A stretch of DNA of 64,000 nt. Origin: Fremontodendron californicum (taxonomy: Eukaryota; Streptophyta; Magnoliopsida; Malvales; Malvaceae). This document shows, in pieces, positions 1-11,575 of the stretch; positions within the stretch are counted from its first letter, which is position 1, and every line of letters begins with the position of its first letter. The position numbers and the translations under genes were made by a program. The notes under the pieces are model-generated. The model was not told where the DNA came from and did no database searches. It saw nothing but the letters and a program-made list of their open reading frames with translations. Location: positions 14,838,501 through 14,902,500 of the forward strand of contig JAULJL010000018.1 in NCBI GenBank assembly GCA_030761205.1, read 5' to 3'.

Positions 1-539
1 TAAAATTATTTAAACATTTTTAAAACCAATTCCAAGTTTGCGTTTTAAACTAGAGAAATCAAAGAAGCGGGTTCGGGACTCGGTTACGTGTGGGGAAGGA
101 TTAGCACCCTCACAACGCCTGTATAAAATGGTACCTTATTAATCATGTGTTATCTCAAATCTCGATAAAAAGTTGGTTTTAAATTTAGTATTTCAAGTTA
201 ATTCCCAATTTAATGAAAAAATAATTCCATTTTTACTTGAAAATGATCCGGAATTTATAATTTCAAAATTTTCCAATATTCCCCAACAAACGTGGCAAAA
301 TATAGAATTTTTTATTAGTTTGAAAAACTTTCCGAATCATTCTCCTTTTAAAGAAGATATTCCGTTATTAATGATAATTGATGATATCCTCCCTAGCAAA
401 CCCGGCAGAGAATTCCTAAATTATTTTAACTCGAGAATATCTTTATTTTATTGAAAATCATTATCTTTTTGAAAACATTTGAAAAAAAATATATGAATAT
501 GAACATATATGACATAAATAAAATGACATAGCAAAGTCT

Positions 540-850
540 AAATAATATAATGCAACTTAAATGATATGATATAATTTAAATGTCTTAGTATATTCTAAAT
601 GAAATGAAATATCCTAATTTATATGATATATTCTAAATGAAATGACCTAGGTAACATGATATATTCTATATAAAATGTAATATCCTAAGTGATATGATAT
701 ATTCTAAATGAAATAAAATATCCTAAATGACGTAATATATTCTAAATGAAATGAAATGACTCTAGGTAACGTAATATATTCTACATGAAAGGACCTAGGT
801 AACATAATATATTCTATATGAAATGAAATAATTTAAATGACAAGGCAAAT
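540..850. repeat. AT-rich short tandem repeat inside element 0 LTR
   Basis: Irregular units of about 40 bases built on 'gatatattctaaatgaaatg' with 'acctaggtaac' linkers. A counterpart lies in the element 3 LTR at 45160-45560, and a more diverged GC-richer one in the element 1 LTR at 15010-15560. The block lies in the R/U5-side half of the LTR. Confidence 0.65.
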
Positions 851-3299
851 ATAAATGATATGGCATATAATCTAAATGACATGAAATATAAAATAATGCT
901 ATCATATAATATGCATGAAAATAAAAATAATAATGCATGAACATAGTATATGCTAAATAATGTGACAAAAATAACTAAATAAAAAGCATAAGATATCATG
1001 AAATATTCAAAACCATATAACAAATAATATAATATCAAAAATTTAAATCAAAGATAATAACACCATCATGAAAATTACACATAGCAAAAATTACATATTA
1101 TATAATATGCATGAATATGGAAAATGCAATGCATGAGAATGTATTGTTTCCTTTAATTAAGGAAATCCGTATATCTTAAAAGATATCTGGCTAGCTTAGG
1201 AAAATATATCAAATTAAATATTCTAAAACCAAAATACTTTGTGATTGTTTGAAAACAATTTTGAAAAGCTTAGATTAAAAATAAAAACTTAGTTAAACCC
1301 TTTTTAAATGGCTCTAATTTCCTAAGTTTAAAATCCTGGAGTTGACCACCCTTAACTCGAGACTAAAAAAATCATTTTTAAAGTTTAAAATGGCTTAGAA
1401 ACTACCCTAAGTCAGTAGCTAAACTTCCTAATCAGCCCCCTCTAAGTAACTTAACCAAAACAGAAAAATGATTTTGCTTCAAATTCAATTCTGACTCCAC
1501 TGTCCAGTTTTAAACCACGATTTTTTACCCTATTTTTTAAAAATTCAACAAAATCTAAAACAAATACTGGAGACTCAAAACATGTAAAACTACACGGGAA
1601 AAAATTGTTTTGTCAAAACACATTTTTTTTGCCTTTGATAAAATCATTTAAAAATCAAAGTAAAAATATTAGAGACTCTCTAAAAGACTCACAAACAGTA
1701 GCTAACACTTTTAAAAAGTTAGACAAAAATTGGCTAAAGTAAAAAAAAAATCACAAAGGTAGAATAATCAATTTGACAACTCTTTAATTTTCCACAAGTA
1801 TGCCCAAGAGAGCATGACTTTGAACCATTGATTGGCCTAAGTCATAAGACAAGTGGAATGAACATGAAATGCATGAAAAATACATAAAATATGATGCATG
1901 AAATGCATGATTTAAAACCTAAATGACATGAAAAATGCATGGCATCAATAAAATGACCTAGACCTAAATGAACTTGCATGGCATTTAATGCAACCTAAGT
2001 CTAAAATGCATGGCAAACAAACCAATCCTAAACCTAAAATATGCATGGCAATAACACAAACACAAGGCATGCTTAAACAAAATACTCAACCAAATGTCAT
2101 GAAAATGCAAACCTATCAACTAACATAACAAAAATGCACATACAAAGCAAACAAAATGAAGGTGGCCGAATGGCCTCATGTTTAAAATGGGCATGGCATT
2201 TTCACAAACACATGATATACTAAGATGCTTAACTAAAGAAGAAAACTCAAATCATGCAAATATAAAGTAAAGGCATGAAAACCAGCAAGCATTTTCACAA
2301 ACACATGGATTACAAAATATAAAACATAAACAACTTAAACATTGTGAAAACAGAAAATAAAAAATGCAAGAATAGTAAAATAAACATGATAATAGACTCA
2401 AAAAAATGGAAATAAACAAGTAACCAAATTAAAACAAGCTTCAAGTCTATGTAATAGAAGAAGATTTAAAGCATAGAAACTTATTAAATATAAAAAATAA
2501 CATGAAATAACAAAGCAAACAACAACTCTAAAAAAAAAAAAAAAAAAAACTAGGCCATTCGGCCATATCAAAAAACAAAGGGAAAAAATTTTCTAGAGTT
2601 TTTTATAAGAAAAGATGAAGAAGGAACTTAAAGAAGAACATTAAAAACACTTATTTAAAAAGAAAAATCAAAAGAAGCTCACCAAAATAATAATCAAAAC
2701 AGCAAATCAAGAATGGAAAATCAAAGAAAGTGCAAGAGTATGGTGCTTAAAGCAACCTCTAGAAGCTATCTTTCAAGCTTTTTCTCTTCTAACTTTCTTT
2801 TCTTTTCTAAACTTTTCTTTTTGCTTTTCAACAATGTAGAGAAAATCAGCCAAAAACAAGAGAGAATAGAGAGTGTGTCTAGCTAAAAATGAAAGAGAGA
2901 ATGTTCCTTGTAGTGTGGCCGAAATCCCCCCTCTAGGCTAGGATGTTGTCATTTTTCCATCAACCAATTTTCATCCAAGGGCTATTTTTCCAAGATGTTT
3001 AAAACATGAAATTATCACCCTTAGATTAGGCCATCAGCTATCCACAATTACAGCTGTTCAAGAATCCATTATGTTGACACTCTTCATCTTCATGTATTGG
3101 TCCATGTGGCTTATTTGCAAAGGCTTGATCAAAAAATAACTAACTAACTCTTCATTGTTGGCCTTTTGATTAAAAAATCAGAAACTTCCTACCCATCTTT
3201 GGGCCTTGTCCGGCCAGCCCCCCTTCTTCCAGCCCATGTTTCACTTTTTTTAAAAGGCAAGAAGAGCCCTTTTCGGTTTCTTGGGTAAAATGACCTCTT

Positions 3300-3960
3300 T
3301 GCCCCCCGAGCATAAATAAATGGAAAATGGACTCCAAATTCAAATTTTTATTTTTCAATATTTTCAAAATAATAAAAAATTGAATTCTGGAAGTTTTCAA
3401 AATTTTCCGAGTCCATTTGCTATTTATTTGGATTTTGTCTTTCAAAATTGCCCTTTTATGCCCCCAAACTTTACCATTTTTTAAAGGAGCTCCAAATCTA
3501 CATTTTTTGTCACCAATATCTTCCAAATAATTTAAAAGTGTGATGTGGAAGTTTTCATAATTTTTGGAACTCATTTGGTATTTTTTTTCGGGATTTATCT
3601 GCTTGAATTATTGCATAGGGGGCCCGGGATTTGGCCATTTTTTAAACGAACTTCGAATCAAGATTTTCTTTTGCCATTACCTGTCAAATAATTTAAAAAT
3701 GAGATTTGCAAATTTTCAGAGTTTTTCGAGTTCATTTGCTATTTTTTCGGGATTTATCTTCTTGAATTTATGCATAGAAGACCCGGGATTTGGCCATTTT
3801 GCAAATGAACTCCGAATCAAGATTTTCTTTCGCCAATCTCTTAAAAATGATTTAAGAATGATATTTTCAATTTTTCAGAATTTTTGGAGTTCATTTGCTA
3901 TTTTTCCCAAAATTTCCAATTTTACCCTTTTGCTTTCGAAACCCGGTTTTGCTCAAAACA
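3300..3960. repeat. ~155-bp divergent tandem units in LTR U3
   Basis: About four to five units, each with a 'catttgctattttt' segment, a 'ggccattttgcaaacgaact' segment and an 'agattttctttcgccaat' segment. The best-kept neighbours are about 155-160 bases apart. Homologous arrays lie at 28190-28800, 42890-43500, 48240-49020, 53330-53870 and, more diverged, 11930-12850. ORFs here repeat a FGHFANELRIKIFF-like peptide only because the DNA is tandem; they are not treated as genes. Confidence 0.7.
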
Positions 3961-4380
3961 AGTCCGAATTTTAGATTTTCTTCAAACTGAGCCTTGGGCT
4001 ATCCTTTTTTAATCATCCTCATCCATTAGGGGCTTTATTCCTACTGAATCGGGCCATTTCTTGTAATTCTTCCCAATTTCACCGAAATCCACAAAAAACC
4101 CTAATTCTCGGTTTTCTTCCGGATTGACTTTTCTTTAAGTTTTTCTTTCAAGTGGCTTCTCCATTACCTGTAGTTAGTGCTTATCTTTCATTTGTAACCT
4201 TCAATTTCGACAAATTCGATCGTTTAAACATTTTCCCCAAATTTCTCGGATTAGGGTTTCCTGTCTACTAAATCTCTAAACCCAACTTTCGAACTCCATA
4301 TCTTTCGATGTAGACTTGGGATTATCAAAAATCTTTCGCCACTTTTCAATTGAACTTCAAGTCTTGATTTTGAAAGTGGG

Positions 4381-4432
4381 TTGACTTTTTTAGTAGTTGA
4401 CTTTTCGGGGTTGACTTTTTCAAGTTTGACTT
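4381..4432 (-). promoter_or_regulatory. TTGAC (W-box-like) cluster near start of element 0 LTR
   Basis: Four TTGACTTTT repeats about 15-16 bases apart, roughly 130-185 bases inside the LTR start. TTGAC[C/T] is the core bound by WRKY factors in plants. The same cluster sits at the same place in all six LTR copies of the family. A regulatory role is inference. Confidence 0.45.
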
Positions 4433-4566
4433 TTTATGTTCGCCCTCTTAAACTAAGTCTCGGAGTATCACCTGCAGGATGAAAAAAGTCTTTTTACATT
4501 CTGAAACATCAATTTAGGAAGAAAACATACTTGTTTTAGTGGTCCGGACAAAATTAGGTGTCTACA

Positions 4567-4869
4567 TCATGCATATGTGAATAGAGCATCTACATCTATG
4601 GTTGTATTTTTGATCTCATTATTTTTAATAAACGGATGGTGATAATAATCTTATTTGTTAATTGTATAAACATTCATTAGTTGAACAAGAATTATAGATT
4701 GGTAGTGTTGAATAAATGTTTGGACACTGTACCATAGTAGGATCCACTACCCCAAAATTCTTTTGAAAAATAATATTTTGATTTTTGCGGGGAAAACATG
4801 TTTCAAAAAAATCATGGATTAAATTTTGGGGCAAATCAAGATTGGTCCCACCATTTCAATTTATTTTGT
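4567..4869 (+). other. Element 1 leader remnant
   Basis: Non-coding. Collinear with 58377-58640 of element 4 and with the minus-strand leader of element 2, for example the shared 'ttgtattnttgatctcatt' and 'accatagtaggatcca' stretches. The conserved palindrome region found in elements 2 and 4 lies upstream of this point and is not in the window for element 1. Confidence 0.6.
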
Positions 4870-5545
4870 ACATGTGTCCATGCATTGATTTGTTTATTCT
4901 TTACATACATCATGTTGCATTCATGACATACATAGTCAGCATGATTTCTCTGTATATATTTATGTATTAATTTGTTTATTCTTTGCATGTATCATATTGA
5001 CATCATGTTACAGTCCTAACATGCATGGTCATTCATTGTAGATTACATTTGTGACATACATGGTCATATCTTTGTATAAACCCTTGCGTTAATTCATTTA
5101 TTCTTTACATGTATCATATTGACATCATGTTACAGTCTTAACATAGGTCATTCATATTTGTGACATACATGGTCATTCTTTGTATATACCCTTGTGTTAA
5201 TTCATTTATTCTTTACATACATCATGTTCGCATCAGGTTGTATTCATGACAAACATAGTCAGCATAGTTTCTCTGTATATGTTCATGCATTGATTTGTTT
5301 ATTCTTTACATGCATCATGTTGGAATCAGGATGCATTCATGACAAACATAGTCCACATGATTTCTCTGTATATGTTCATGCATTGATTTGTTTATTCATT
5401 ACATGCATCATGTTGGCATCAGGTTGCATTCATGACATACATAGTTAGCATGATTTCTTTTTATATGTTCATGCATTAATTTGTTTATTCTTTACACGCA
5501 TCATATAGGCATCGTGTTACATTCACGACATTCATGGCTCATTCA
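4870..5545 (+). repeat. 93-bp tandem repeat upstream of gag (element 1)
   Basis: About seven units. Clear successive 'tttctctgtatatgttcatg' landmarks occur at 5268, 5361 and 5454, a spacing of 93. Each unit carries 'catgcattgatttgtttatt', 'acatgcatcatgttggcatc' and 'gcattcatgacatacatag' segments. In elements 2 and 4 the same repeats lie on both sides of a gag-like ORF; here the array is continuous and that ORF is absent. Confidence 0.8.
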
Positions 5546-5669
5546 TCATGACGCACGCTTGGGGGGATAAAACAAAAGTTGGCTTGGCTGTAAGAGTTTT
5601 TGAAGAAATTTCCATTTCAAATCAGAGGTATAAGAAGTATTGAGCACCTTTATAACACAGGCCAGAGTT

Positions 5670-7083
5670 ATGGAGAATGAACAAGCTGCCTGGATAGAGA
5701 GAATTGAAAGGGCACAGGAAGAATTGCGAGAACAGTTGGCAAAATCTCAAGCAGAATCTAGAGATCAGATGACTAAACTGATGGAGTTGGTGTTCGTCGC
5801 GATCAAGGGAAAGGAATACACTGAAAACTTGGCCTCCAGAGGTCATAATGTTAGATGTCCATTCTTTTTAGAACACAGTTAATCCCGTCAACGTCCTGAA
5901 CTTAGATGATCTAGCTGAACAGGAAAATTTGAAAACGGTAGCGTTGAATGGGACTGAGTCAGTAGATTCCCAAAGGAAGTATCAGCTGTTAGAGGAAAGG
6001 CTCTGGGCAGTAAAAAGTACAGATGTGTTTAGGAGTGTAGATGTGAAAGAACGTTGCTTAGTCCCTGATTTGGTTGTTCCTCCTAAATTCAAGATTCCCA
6101 ACTTTGAGAAATATGATGGGACAACCGATCCGTCAGCCCACATCACTATGTTCTGCCAAAAGATGACGGGCCATATAGATAATGATAAGCTTTTGATCCA
6201 CTGTTTTCAGGATAGCCTCAGTGGGTCTGCAACTAGGTTGTATAATCAATTGAGCAAGGATCGAATTCGCTCTTGGAATGATTTGGCTAATGAATTTTTA
6301 AGCCAATACAAGCATGTGAATGATATGGCACCTGACCGTCTCACCTTGCAAAATATGGAGAAAAAGACTACTGAGAGCTGCAAAGAATATGCTCGGAGGT
6401 GGAGGGACATAGTCATCCAAGTACAATCGCCCCTGACTAAGAAGAAAACCATTGTCCTCTTTGTGAATACACTACGGGCTCCGTACTATGATAAACTCGT
6501 CGGCAATGCCACAAAGAATTTTGCGGATATGGTAATCTCAAGGGAGATGATTGAGAATGCTATCAAGAACGAGAAATTGGAAGGAGATAAGACATCCAAT
6601 GCCGAGAGAAATAGGGCATCCAAGAAGAAAGAGAAAGATGTCCAAGCTATGGGAGATTTCGTCCCATATCCCCAATCCCCATCATATCAATCATGTTACC
6701 CTACCAAGGTATCTCCAAGCCTTTATCCTTACCTACCAAATATCCATCCCTAAGAACCTAATCTTGTACAAGTCCTTACATCTAGGCCTGTTTCCCAAAA
6801 ATGATCGCAGGATAACCAATAGAAAATTCCAATCCAGTCTATGACCTGCTGCCGTTACTAATAAAGAACCAGTACCTTACTCTGGTGCCTTTGAAAACAG
6901 TTTCTAATCCATCAGGAAGGAGTTATGACCCTAACAACAAGTGAGTATCATATTGGGGTAATCGAGCATTCAACTGAAAAATGTAGACAACTAAAGGAAA
7001 AGGTTAAAGGTCTTGTCCATGATGGCATTTTGACTTCAGAGTTCAATGGAAATTTGCTTTGCCATAGAACGATTTCCTCTTGA
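5670..7083 (+). pseudogene. gag: gag of element 1 (Retrotrans_gag capsid plus zinc-knuckle), frameshifted
   Basis: Structural Gag protein, which would assemble the virus-like particle. The first ATG is at 5670, in a context matching the equivalent ATGs at 34750 (minus) and 60720. The N-terminus is a charged helix-rich stretch (MENEQAAWIERIERAQEEL). A frame change near 5850-5930 leads into a well-kept capsid domain at about 6086-6570, with KFKIPNFEKYDGTTDPSAHI and, further on, SWNDLANEFLSQYK, typical of plant Ty3/gypsy Gag. The frame then breaks near 6750. Downstream, YDLLPLLIKN, VPLKTVSNP and YHIGVIEHSTEKC show the C-terminal part with its CX2HX5HX4C-type nucleocapsid box; about two bases are missing at the first Cys codon. 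TGA ends it at 7081-7083. No protease or RT follows. Confidence 0.85.
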
Positions 7084-9229
7084 AGAATTTTGAGGATGAG
7101 AATTGTTATCTCTAAAGGCATGTCAATAGGACAATTCTGATGTATGTAGTTTCATACCTCATGATGAAAGCACTTGTCTCATGCCGTCATTCATATGAAT
7201 TAAATGAATTTTGAATTTTAAATGCCTTGTGTTTATTGTGTTTTAGCAATAATTTTTATTTGCAAAATAAAGCTTTGAAATTTTTTGGATGAAAAATAAA
7301 AATGTATTTTCGCATGAAATTATAGGGAGTCTCGAGAACATTGATGATCATTGTTGGAAATGAACTGATACCTTCACCTTTCTCTTTTAGGCTTTCCCAT
7401 GCCTAAATTCTTTAAATTGAGACCTCTTCAAAGACCTAATGCTTCAAGGAATATGAATGATGAACTTCATAAACCATTGCCACTGCAAAATAAGTAAAGA
7501 TATAGATCCTAGTCTAGGCTATGAGCAAAGGAATGAAAATTTTGAAAATTTTTCGAGCTTTTTGGAAACTCAAACAAATGAGATATTCTTTCAAGAATCT
7601 AGATCGTGGTAATTTGATGTGTGTCAAGGTTGTGCTAAAACCATTTACATCCTTTCCAATAACCCCAAAACACCAATTGCCCGAACATCACTTCATGATT
7701 GACGCCTAGGGGCCTAATGATTAAACTAGATTATCCTATGTCCCTAGAGAACACCAATTTTGGGCCATATTCTTCTTGTCACTTCAAGCAAATCCAAGAT
7801 TGAAACTCAGCCATTTCGGTATAGACCTAGACTTGCGATGTTCCTCATTTCTATGGCTAATCAAATGGGGCATCATACGTCGAAATAAAGATGCAAAAGA
7901 AAAAGGAAAAAGATGGCGAAATGAAATCCAAGAACGAAACAAAAGGAAAGGAAAAATAAAACACACAGACAAAAGAATGTGTGAAAAAGTATGGCAAATG
8001 AAAGCTAGGAATAAAGAAGAAAATGAGCAAAAGTCAAAAGAAAGAAAGAAAGGGACAAAAGGGACAAATATTTCAAAGGGAATCCTCCTCAAGAAATGAT
8101 CCTTGATCTGATTACCCTCAAACACATATTTTGGGCATATTTATCCTTTCTTTCTGAACCCCAAACCTTGGCCTACATTACGTGCTTTAAAAATCCATTT
8201 TGATCAAGCATGAATATTTAACTTTAAGGATTTTTTTTTTCATATTTTATCCCATCTCATCGAATTATCATTTCACTATGGAAGAATTTAGAATTCTCAA
8301 GTGCATGGTAGAACAATTAAAAAAAAAAAGAAGAAAGAAAAAAAATGGAAAGAATGGGACTCTAGGGCGAAAACCCAAAAATGGACGGTCTAGGGTAAAA
8401 TGGGAATTTTTGATGCCATCTATGTTAGTGTCGATACCACAAAAGAGAAGGTCATCTTGAAGAAATCGAGGAACATCTAGGAATTCCTGAACCTCCTAAA
8501 CTGTTAGCTCTCATTTGGAGGATTGACTTCAAAAACTGAGACTTTTTTCCCTCCAAAATTAACTTTCTAGTTTAAATATCTCGGCCAATCTTGACGCTTG
8601 TCAAAATGACATGATATGGAAACTAAAAGAATGTTGAATTTGTTTGATTCTCAAGGAATTCGTGTTTTATAAAATCTGTTCCAAGTGTGAGCCTAGAAAG
8701 GACATACACTTTGATGTGCAGTTTTCTTGGATCAACCAAAAACCTGTTGTATCAAGCCTTTCAATTCAAGTTGAAAAACCCAAATTGACATTCATAAAAT
8801 TTCTAACGATGATCATCAGTCTTCAATAGATTTGTATATCACACATTATGGGGTTAATATTTTTGGCTCAGAAGTTATCATTAAATGAGAATTTTTTTTC
8901 AATAAAAGAAATAGAAATATTTTTGAAATAATCATTTTTGATGTTGACATGAGACAAAAGTTTTTCTAATCCAAAGGTACGGGACTACTAAGGTAGATCT
9001 TGACTCCTACAAATGTGAAGAAGGAATGAACATTTGGCTCAGAATTCTGCCGATAAGAGTTTGAAAACTGTTAGGGCAAAGAGATAGCCAAGGACTGAAA
9101 AGGAAATGATCTCTTATGGGGCACAAGTGTTCAAGATACACTCTGATTTGAAAAAGGAAAGGCTAAGCCGAAGTCTAGAAAAATGATCTGAGGAATTTGC
9201 ATCACTTAGGAGCACTTACCTCTTTATTG
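7084..9229 (+). other. Conserved spacer in place of pol (element 1)
   Basis: About 2.1 kb between gag and the satellites, where an autonomous element would carry protease, RT, RNase H and integrase. None of those domains is visible in any frame. Parts align with the minus-strand spacer of element 2 (30840-33228), for example the peptide-like SFKNLD-GNL-CVKVV stretch at 7590 against 32800, and the purine-rich block at 7880-8090. Reading frames are not kept between copies, so I treat it as non-coding. Confidence 0.7.
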
Positions 9230-9925
9230 AGCTTTGCATCTGCATCGTGTCAGCAAGCATTTGCATCATTCATGGGTATTTGCATTTGCACTATTCCATG
9301 AGCATCTGCACTTTACCCTTACATTTACATCCTTCATGGATATTTGCATTTGCATCATCTCAAGCAATTGCATCATTTCTAGGATCTTTGCATCTTCATT
9401 ATTGTATGGTAACTGCAATTACACCATCCATGGACCACTTACATGAACACGATTCGTAGGGGCATCTGCATTATTCCATGAAGTAGTTGGGTCAATGTTG
9501 ATCTTTGCATTTACATCATTTAGAAGCATTTTCCACACTGCTAGTCTTTGCATTTGCATAATTCAGAAGCATATGCACAATATCAATCTTTGCATCTACA
9601 TCATTCCATGGAGTAGTTGCGTCCATATTGATCTTTGCATTTGCATCATTCAAAAGCATTTGCATAATGTTGATCCCTGCATATGCATCAAGAAGCATTT
9701 GCATTAATCCAAGACATCTGTATTTGCACCATGAAGCATTTGCATCTTATTCAATATCTGCATCTGCATCAAGAAGCATTTGCATTAATCCAAGACATTT
9801 GCAATTGAAATATGAAGCATGTGCATCTTGTTTAATCTCTACACCTGCATCATGAAGCATTTGCATCAATTAAGGACATTTGCAGCTACATCAAGAAGCA
9901 TTTGCATCCTCTCAAAACCTTCAAG
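9230..9925 (+). repeat. 'gcatttgcatc' satellite block (element 1 3' UTR)
   Basis: Dense irregular tandem repeat built on 'gaagcatttgcatc'. In the better part (9700-9860) a unit of about 81 bases with a sub-period near 40 is visible. The reverse-complement counterpart in element 2 is 30445-30840. It lies between the spacer and the 3' LTR, where Tat/Ogre elements characteristically carry tandem repeats. Confidence 0.8.
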
Positions 9926-10590
9926 TTAATTTTCAACACAATTCTTCAAAATCATGGATAAGACTTCCGGCCACCATTTTCAAAGAAAATACATCTTTTA
10001 AAGACCTTCGAGCACAATTCTCAAATAATCATGGATAAGACTTCCAGGCACCATTTTCAAAGAAAACACATATTTTTAAAAATCTCCGGGCACAATTCTT
10101 CAAAATCATGGATAAGACCTCTAGGCACCATTTTCAAAGAAAAGCTATCTTTTTAAGACCTCCGAGCACTAATCTCAAAATCATGTATAAGACCCCAGGC
10201 ACCATTTTCAAAAAGAAAAGCCATCTTTTAAAGACCTCCGGGCACTATTCTCAAAATCATGTATAAAACCTTTGGGCACCATTTTCAAAGAACCTCCAGG
10301 CACTATTTTCAAGATCATGGATAGGATCTCCAGGCACCATTTCAAAGAAAAGACATATTTTTAAGACCTCCGGGCACTATTCTCAAAATCATGGATAAGA
10401 CCTCCAGGCATATGTTTTCAAGACCTCTGGGCACTATTTCAAAAACCATGGATAAGACCTCTGGGCACCATATTCAAAATCTTGGATAAGACCTCCGAGC
10501 ATCCTTTTTCAAAGAAGCAACACTTTGTAAGACCTCTAGGCATCTATTTTTCAAAACCTCCGGGTATTTTCATCTCTTGCAAATCGAACT
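9926..10590 (+). repeat. 'gacctccgggcacc' satellite, long-monomer form (element 1)
   Basis: About sixteen units sharing the core gacctccgggcaccatttt, alternating between roughly 34 bases (with an 'aatcatggataa' tail) and 42 bases (with an 'aagaaaagacatcttttaa' tail), giving a loose 76-base dimer. Elements 2 and 3 carry the same core as 22-23-base monomers. Confidence 0.75.
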
Positions 10591-11335
10591 CGTTTCCTTA
10601 AGACAGGTCGAGCCTTGATTAGTCAGGGAATTCAATTTAAAGACAAATTCTTCTATCTTTTTCGAAAAATATATTTTCATCCCAAAATTATATACATGTC
10701 ATGTGAAAAGATATTTTTCTAAAAACTCAGCTAGGTTTTCCAGAGAGTTCAATGAATTGTCTCGACACATGTCATTCATATAATTTCACACCAAGATAAG
10801 ATAAGGCCCCGGGACTTTCGTCAAGGTATTTTATTCTCTTACAAATCGAACTCGTTTCCTTATGACGGTCGGCCTTGATTAGTCAGGAAATTCAATTTAA
10901 GGACAAATTCTTCTATCTTTTTTCGAAAAATATATTTTCATCCCAAAATTATATACATGACATGTGAAAAGATATTTTCTTAAAACTCTGCTGGGTTTGC
11001 CGAGGAGTTCAGTGAAATATCCCGACATGTCATTCATATAATTTCACACCATGATGAGGTAAGGCCCTGGGATCTCCGCTGAGGTATTTTCTTCTCTTGC
11101 AAATCGAACTCGTTTCCTTAAGATAGGTCGAGCCTTGATTAGTCAAGGAACTCAATTTAATGAGAAATCTTACTGTTTTAAACAAATTCACACCAAGATA
11201 AGATAAGGCCCCGAGACTTTCGCCGAGGTATTTTCTTCTCTTGCAAATCGAACTCGTTTCCTTAAGACGGATCGAGCCTTGATTAGTCAAGGAACTCAAT
11301 TTAAGGACGAATCTTTTTATTTACAATTTGCAAAA
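10575..11335 (+). repeat. Four-copy module before the 3' LTR (element 1)
   Basis: The landmark 'aaatcgaactcgtttcctta' begins at 10581, 10843, 11101 and 11245 (spacings 262, 258 and 144). Each copy continues into a 'gagccttgattagtca' segment. Elements 2 and 3 carry a single copy (29635-29690 and 49915-49965, reverse complement), so the module was amplified in element 1. Confidence 0.75.
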
Positions 11336-11504
11336 ATAAAAAAGCCAAGAAAATGATGATGAATAAAAATGGAAATTCTCCACCTTATCCTTCACATGTG
11401 ATTTCACTAACCGGACAAAATTATTGTCTGGGCCCCCTAAACAAGAAAACTTCCACCATTCCTCAGATAGGTCTCCAAGACTTTGATTCGGGGGTTAACA
11501 CAAA

Positions 11505-11575
11505 AAGTCAATAGAAAAAAAGTCAATAAAAAAAAGTCAACTTTGAAAAAGTCAACCACTAAAAAGGTCAACTCT
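11505..11575 (+). promoter_or_regulatory. GTCAA (W-box complement) cluster, element 1 LTR
   Basis: Five AAAGTCAA repeats within about 60 bases. This is the equivalent of the TTGAC clusters in the other LTRs, read in LTR orientation. It is retained although this LTR is strongly diverged. Confidence 0.45.

Larger units (their letters stand above)
1..4566 (-). mobile_element. Element 0: LTR (minus), truncated by window edge
   Basis: Read on the minus strand the LTR starts with TGTAGACACC at 4566 and runs to the window edge. Comparison with the LTR at 44452 suggests about 195 bases of its 3' end lie outside. Features shared with the other LTRs: a TTGAC cluster near the start (4381-4432), a divergent array of ~155-bp units (3300-3960), a long AT-rich middle, and a repeat block of about 40-bp units at 540-850. 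The base after 4566 does not begin a polypurine tract; it continues as plus-strand internal sequence of element 1. This is therefore the outer end of a 5' LTR of a minus-strand element, or a solo LTR, inserted in element 1. No gene is seen; the short ORFs here are translations of the repeats. Confidence 0.85.

Noticed and set aside
3564..3974. 136-codon ORF with FGHFANELRIKIFF repeats
   Set aside because: Matches the ~155-bp LTR unit array; the frame is lost in other LTR copies.
4566..4567. Inversion breakpoint between minus LTR and plus internal region
   Set aside because: The junction falls exactly on an LTR terminus, so insertion of element 0 into element 1 is simpler than an inversion. 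The same reasoning applies at 52699/52700.
7784..8125. Antisense ORF in element 1 (minus), similar to a plus-strand ORF at 31878-32135 in element 2, both opposite to gag
   Set aside because: Tat elements can carry antisense ORFs, so it was considered. The shared frame begins at GTG rather than ATG in element 2, is broken by a stop after about a dozen codons in element 3 (52410-52450), and is rich in Phe/Ser/Leu because the sense strand is purine-rich. Not supported as a gene.
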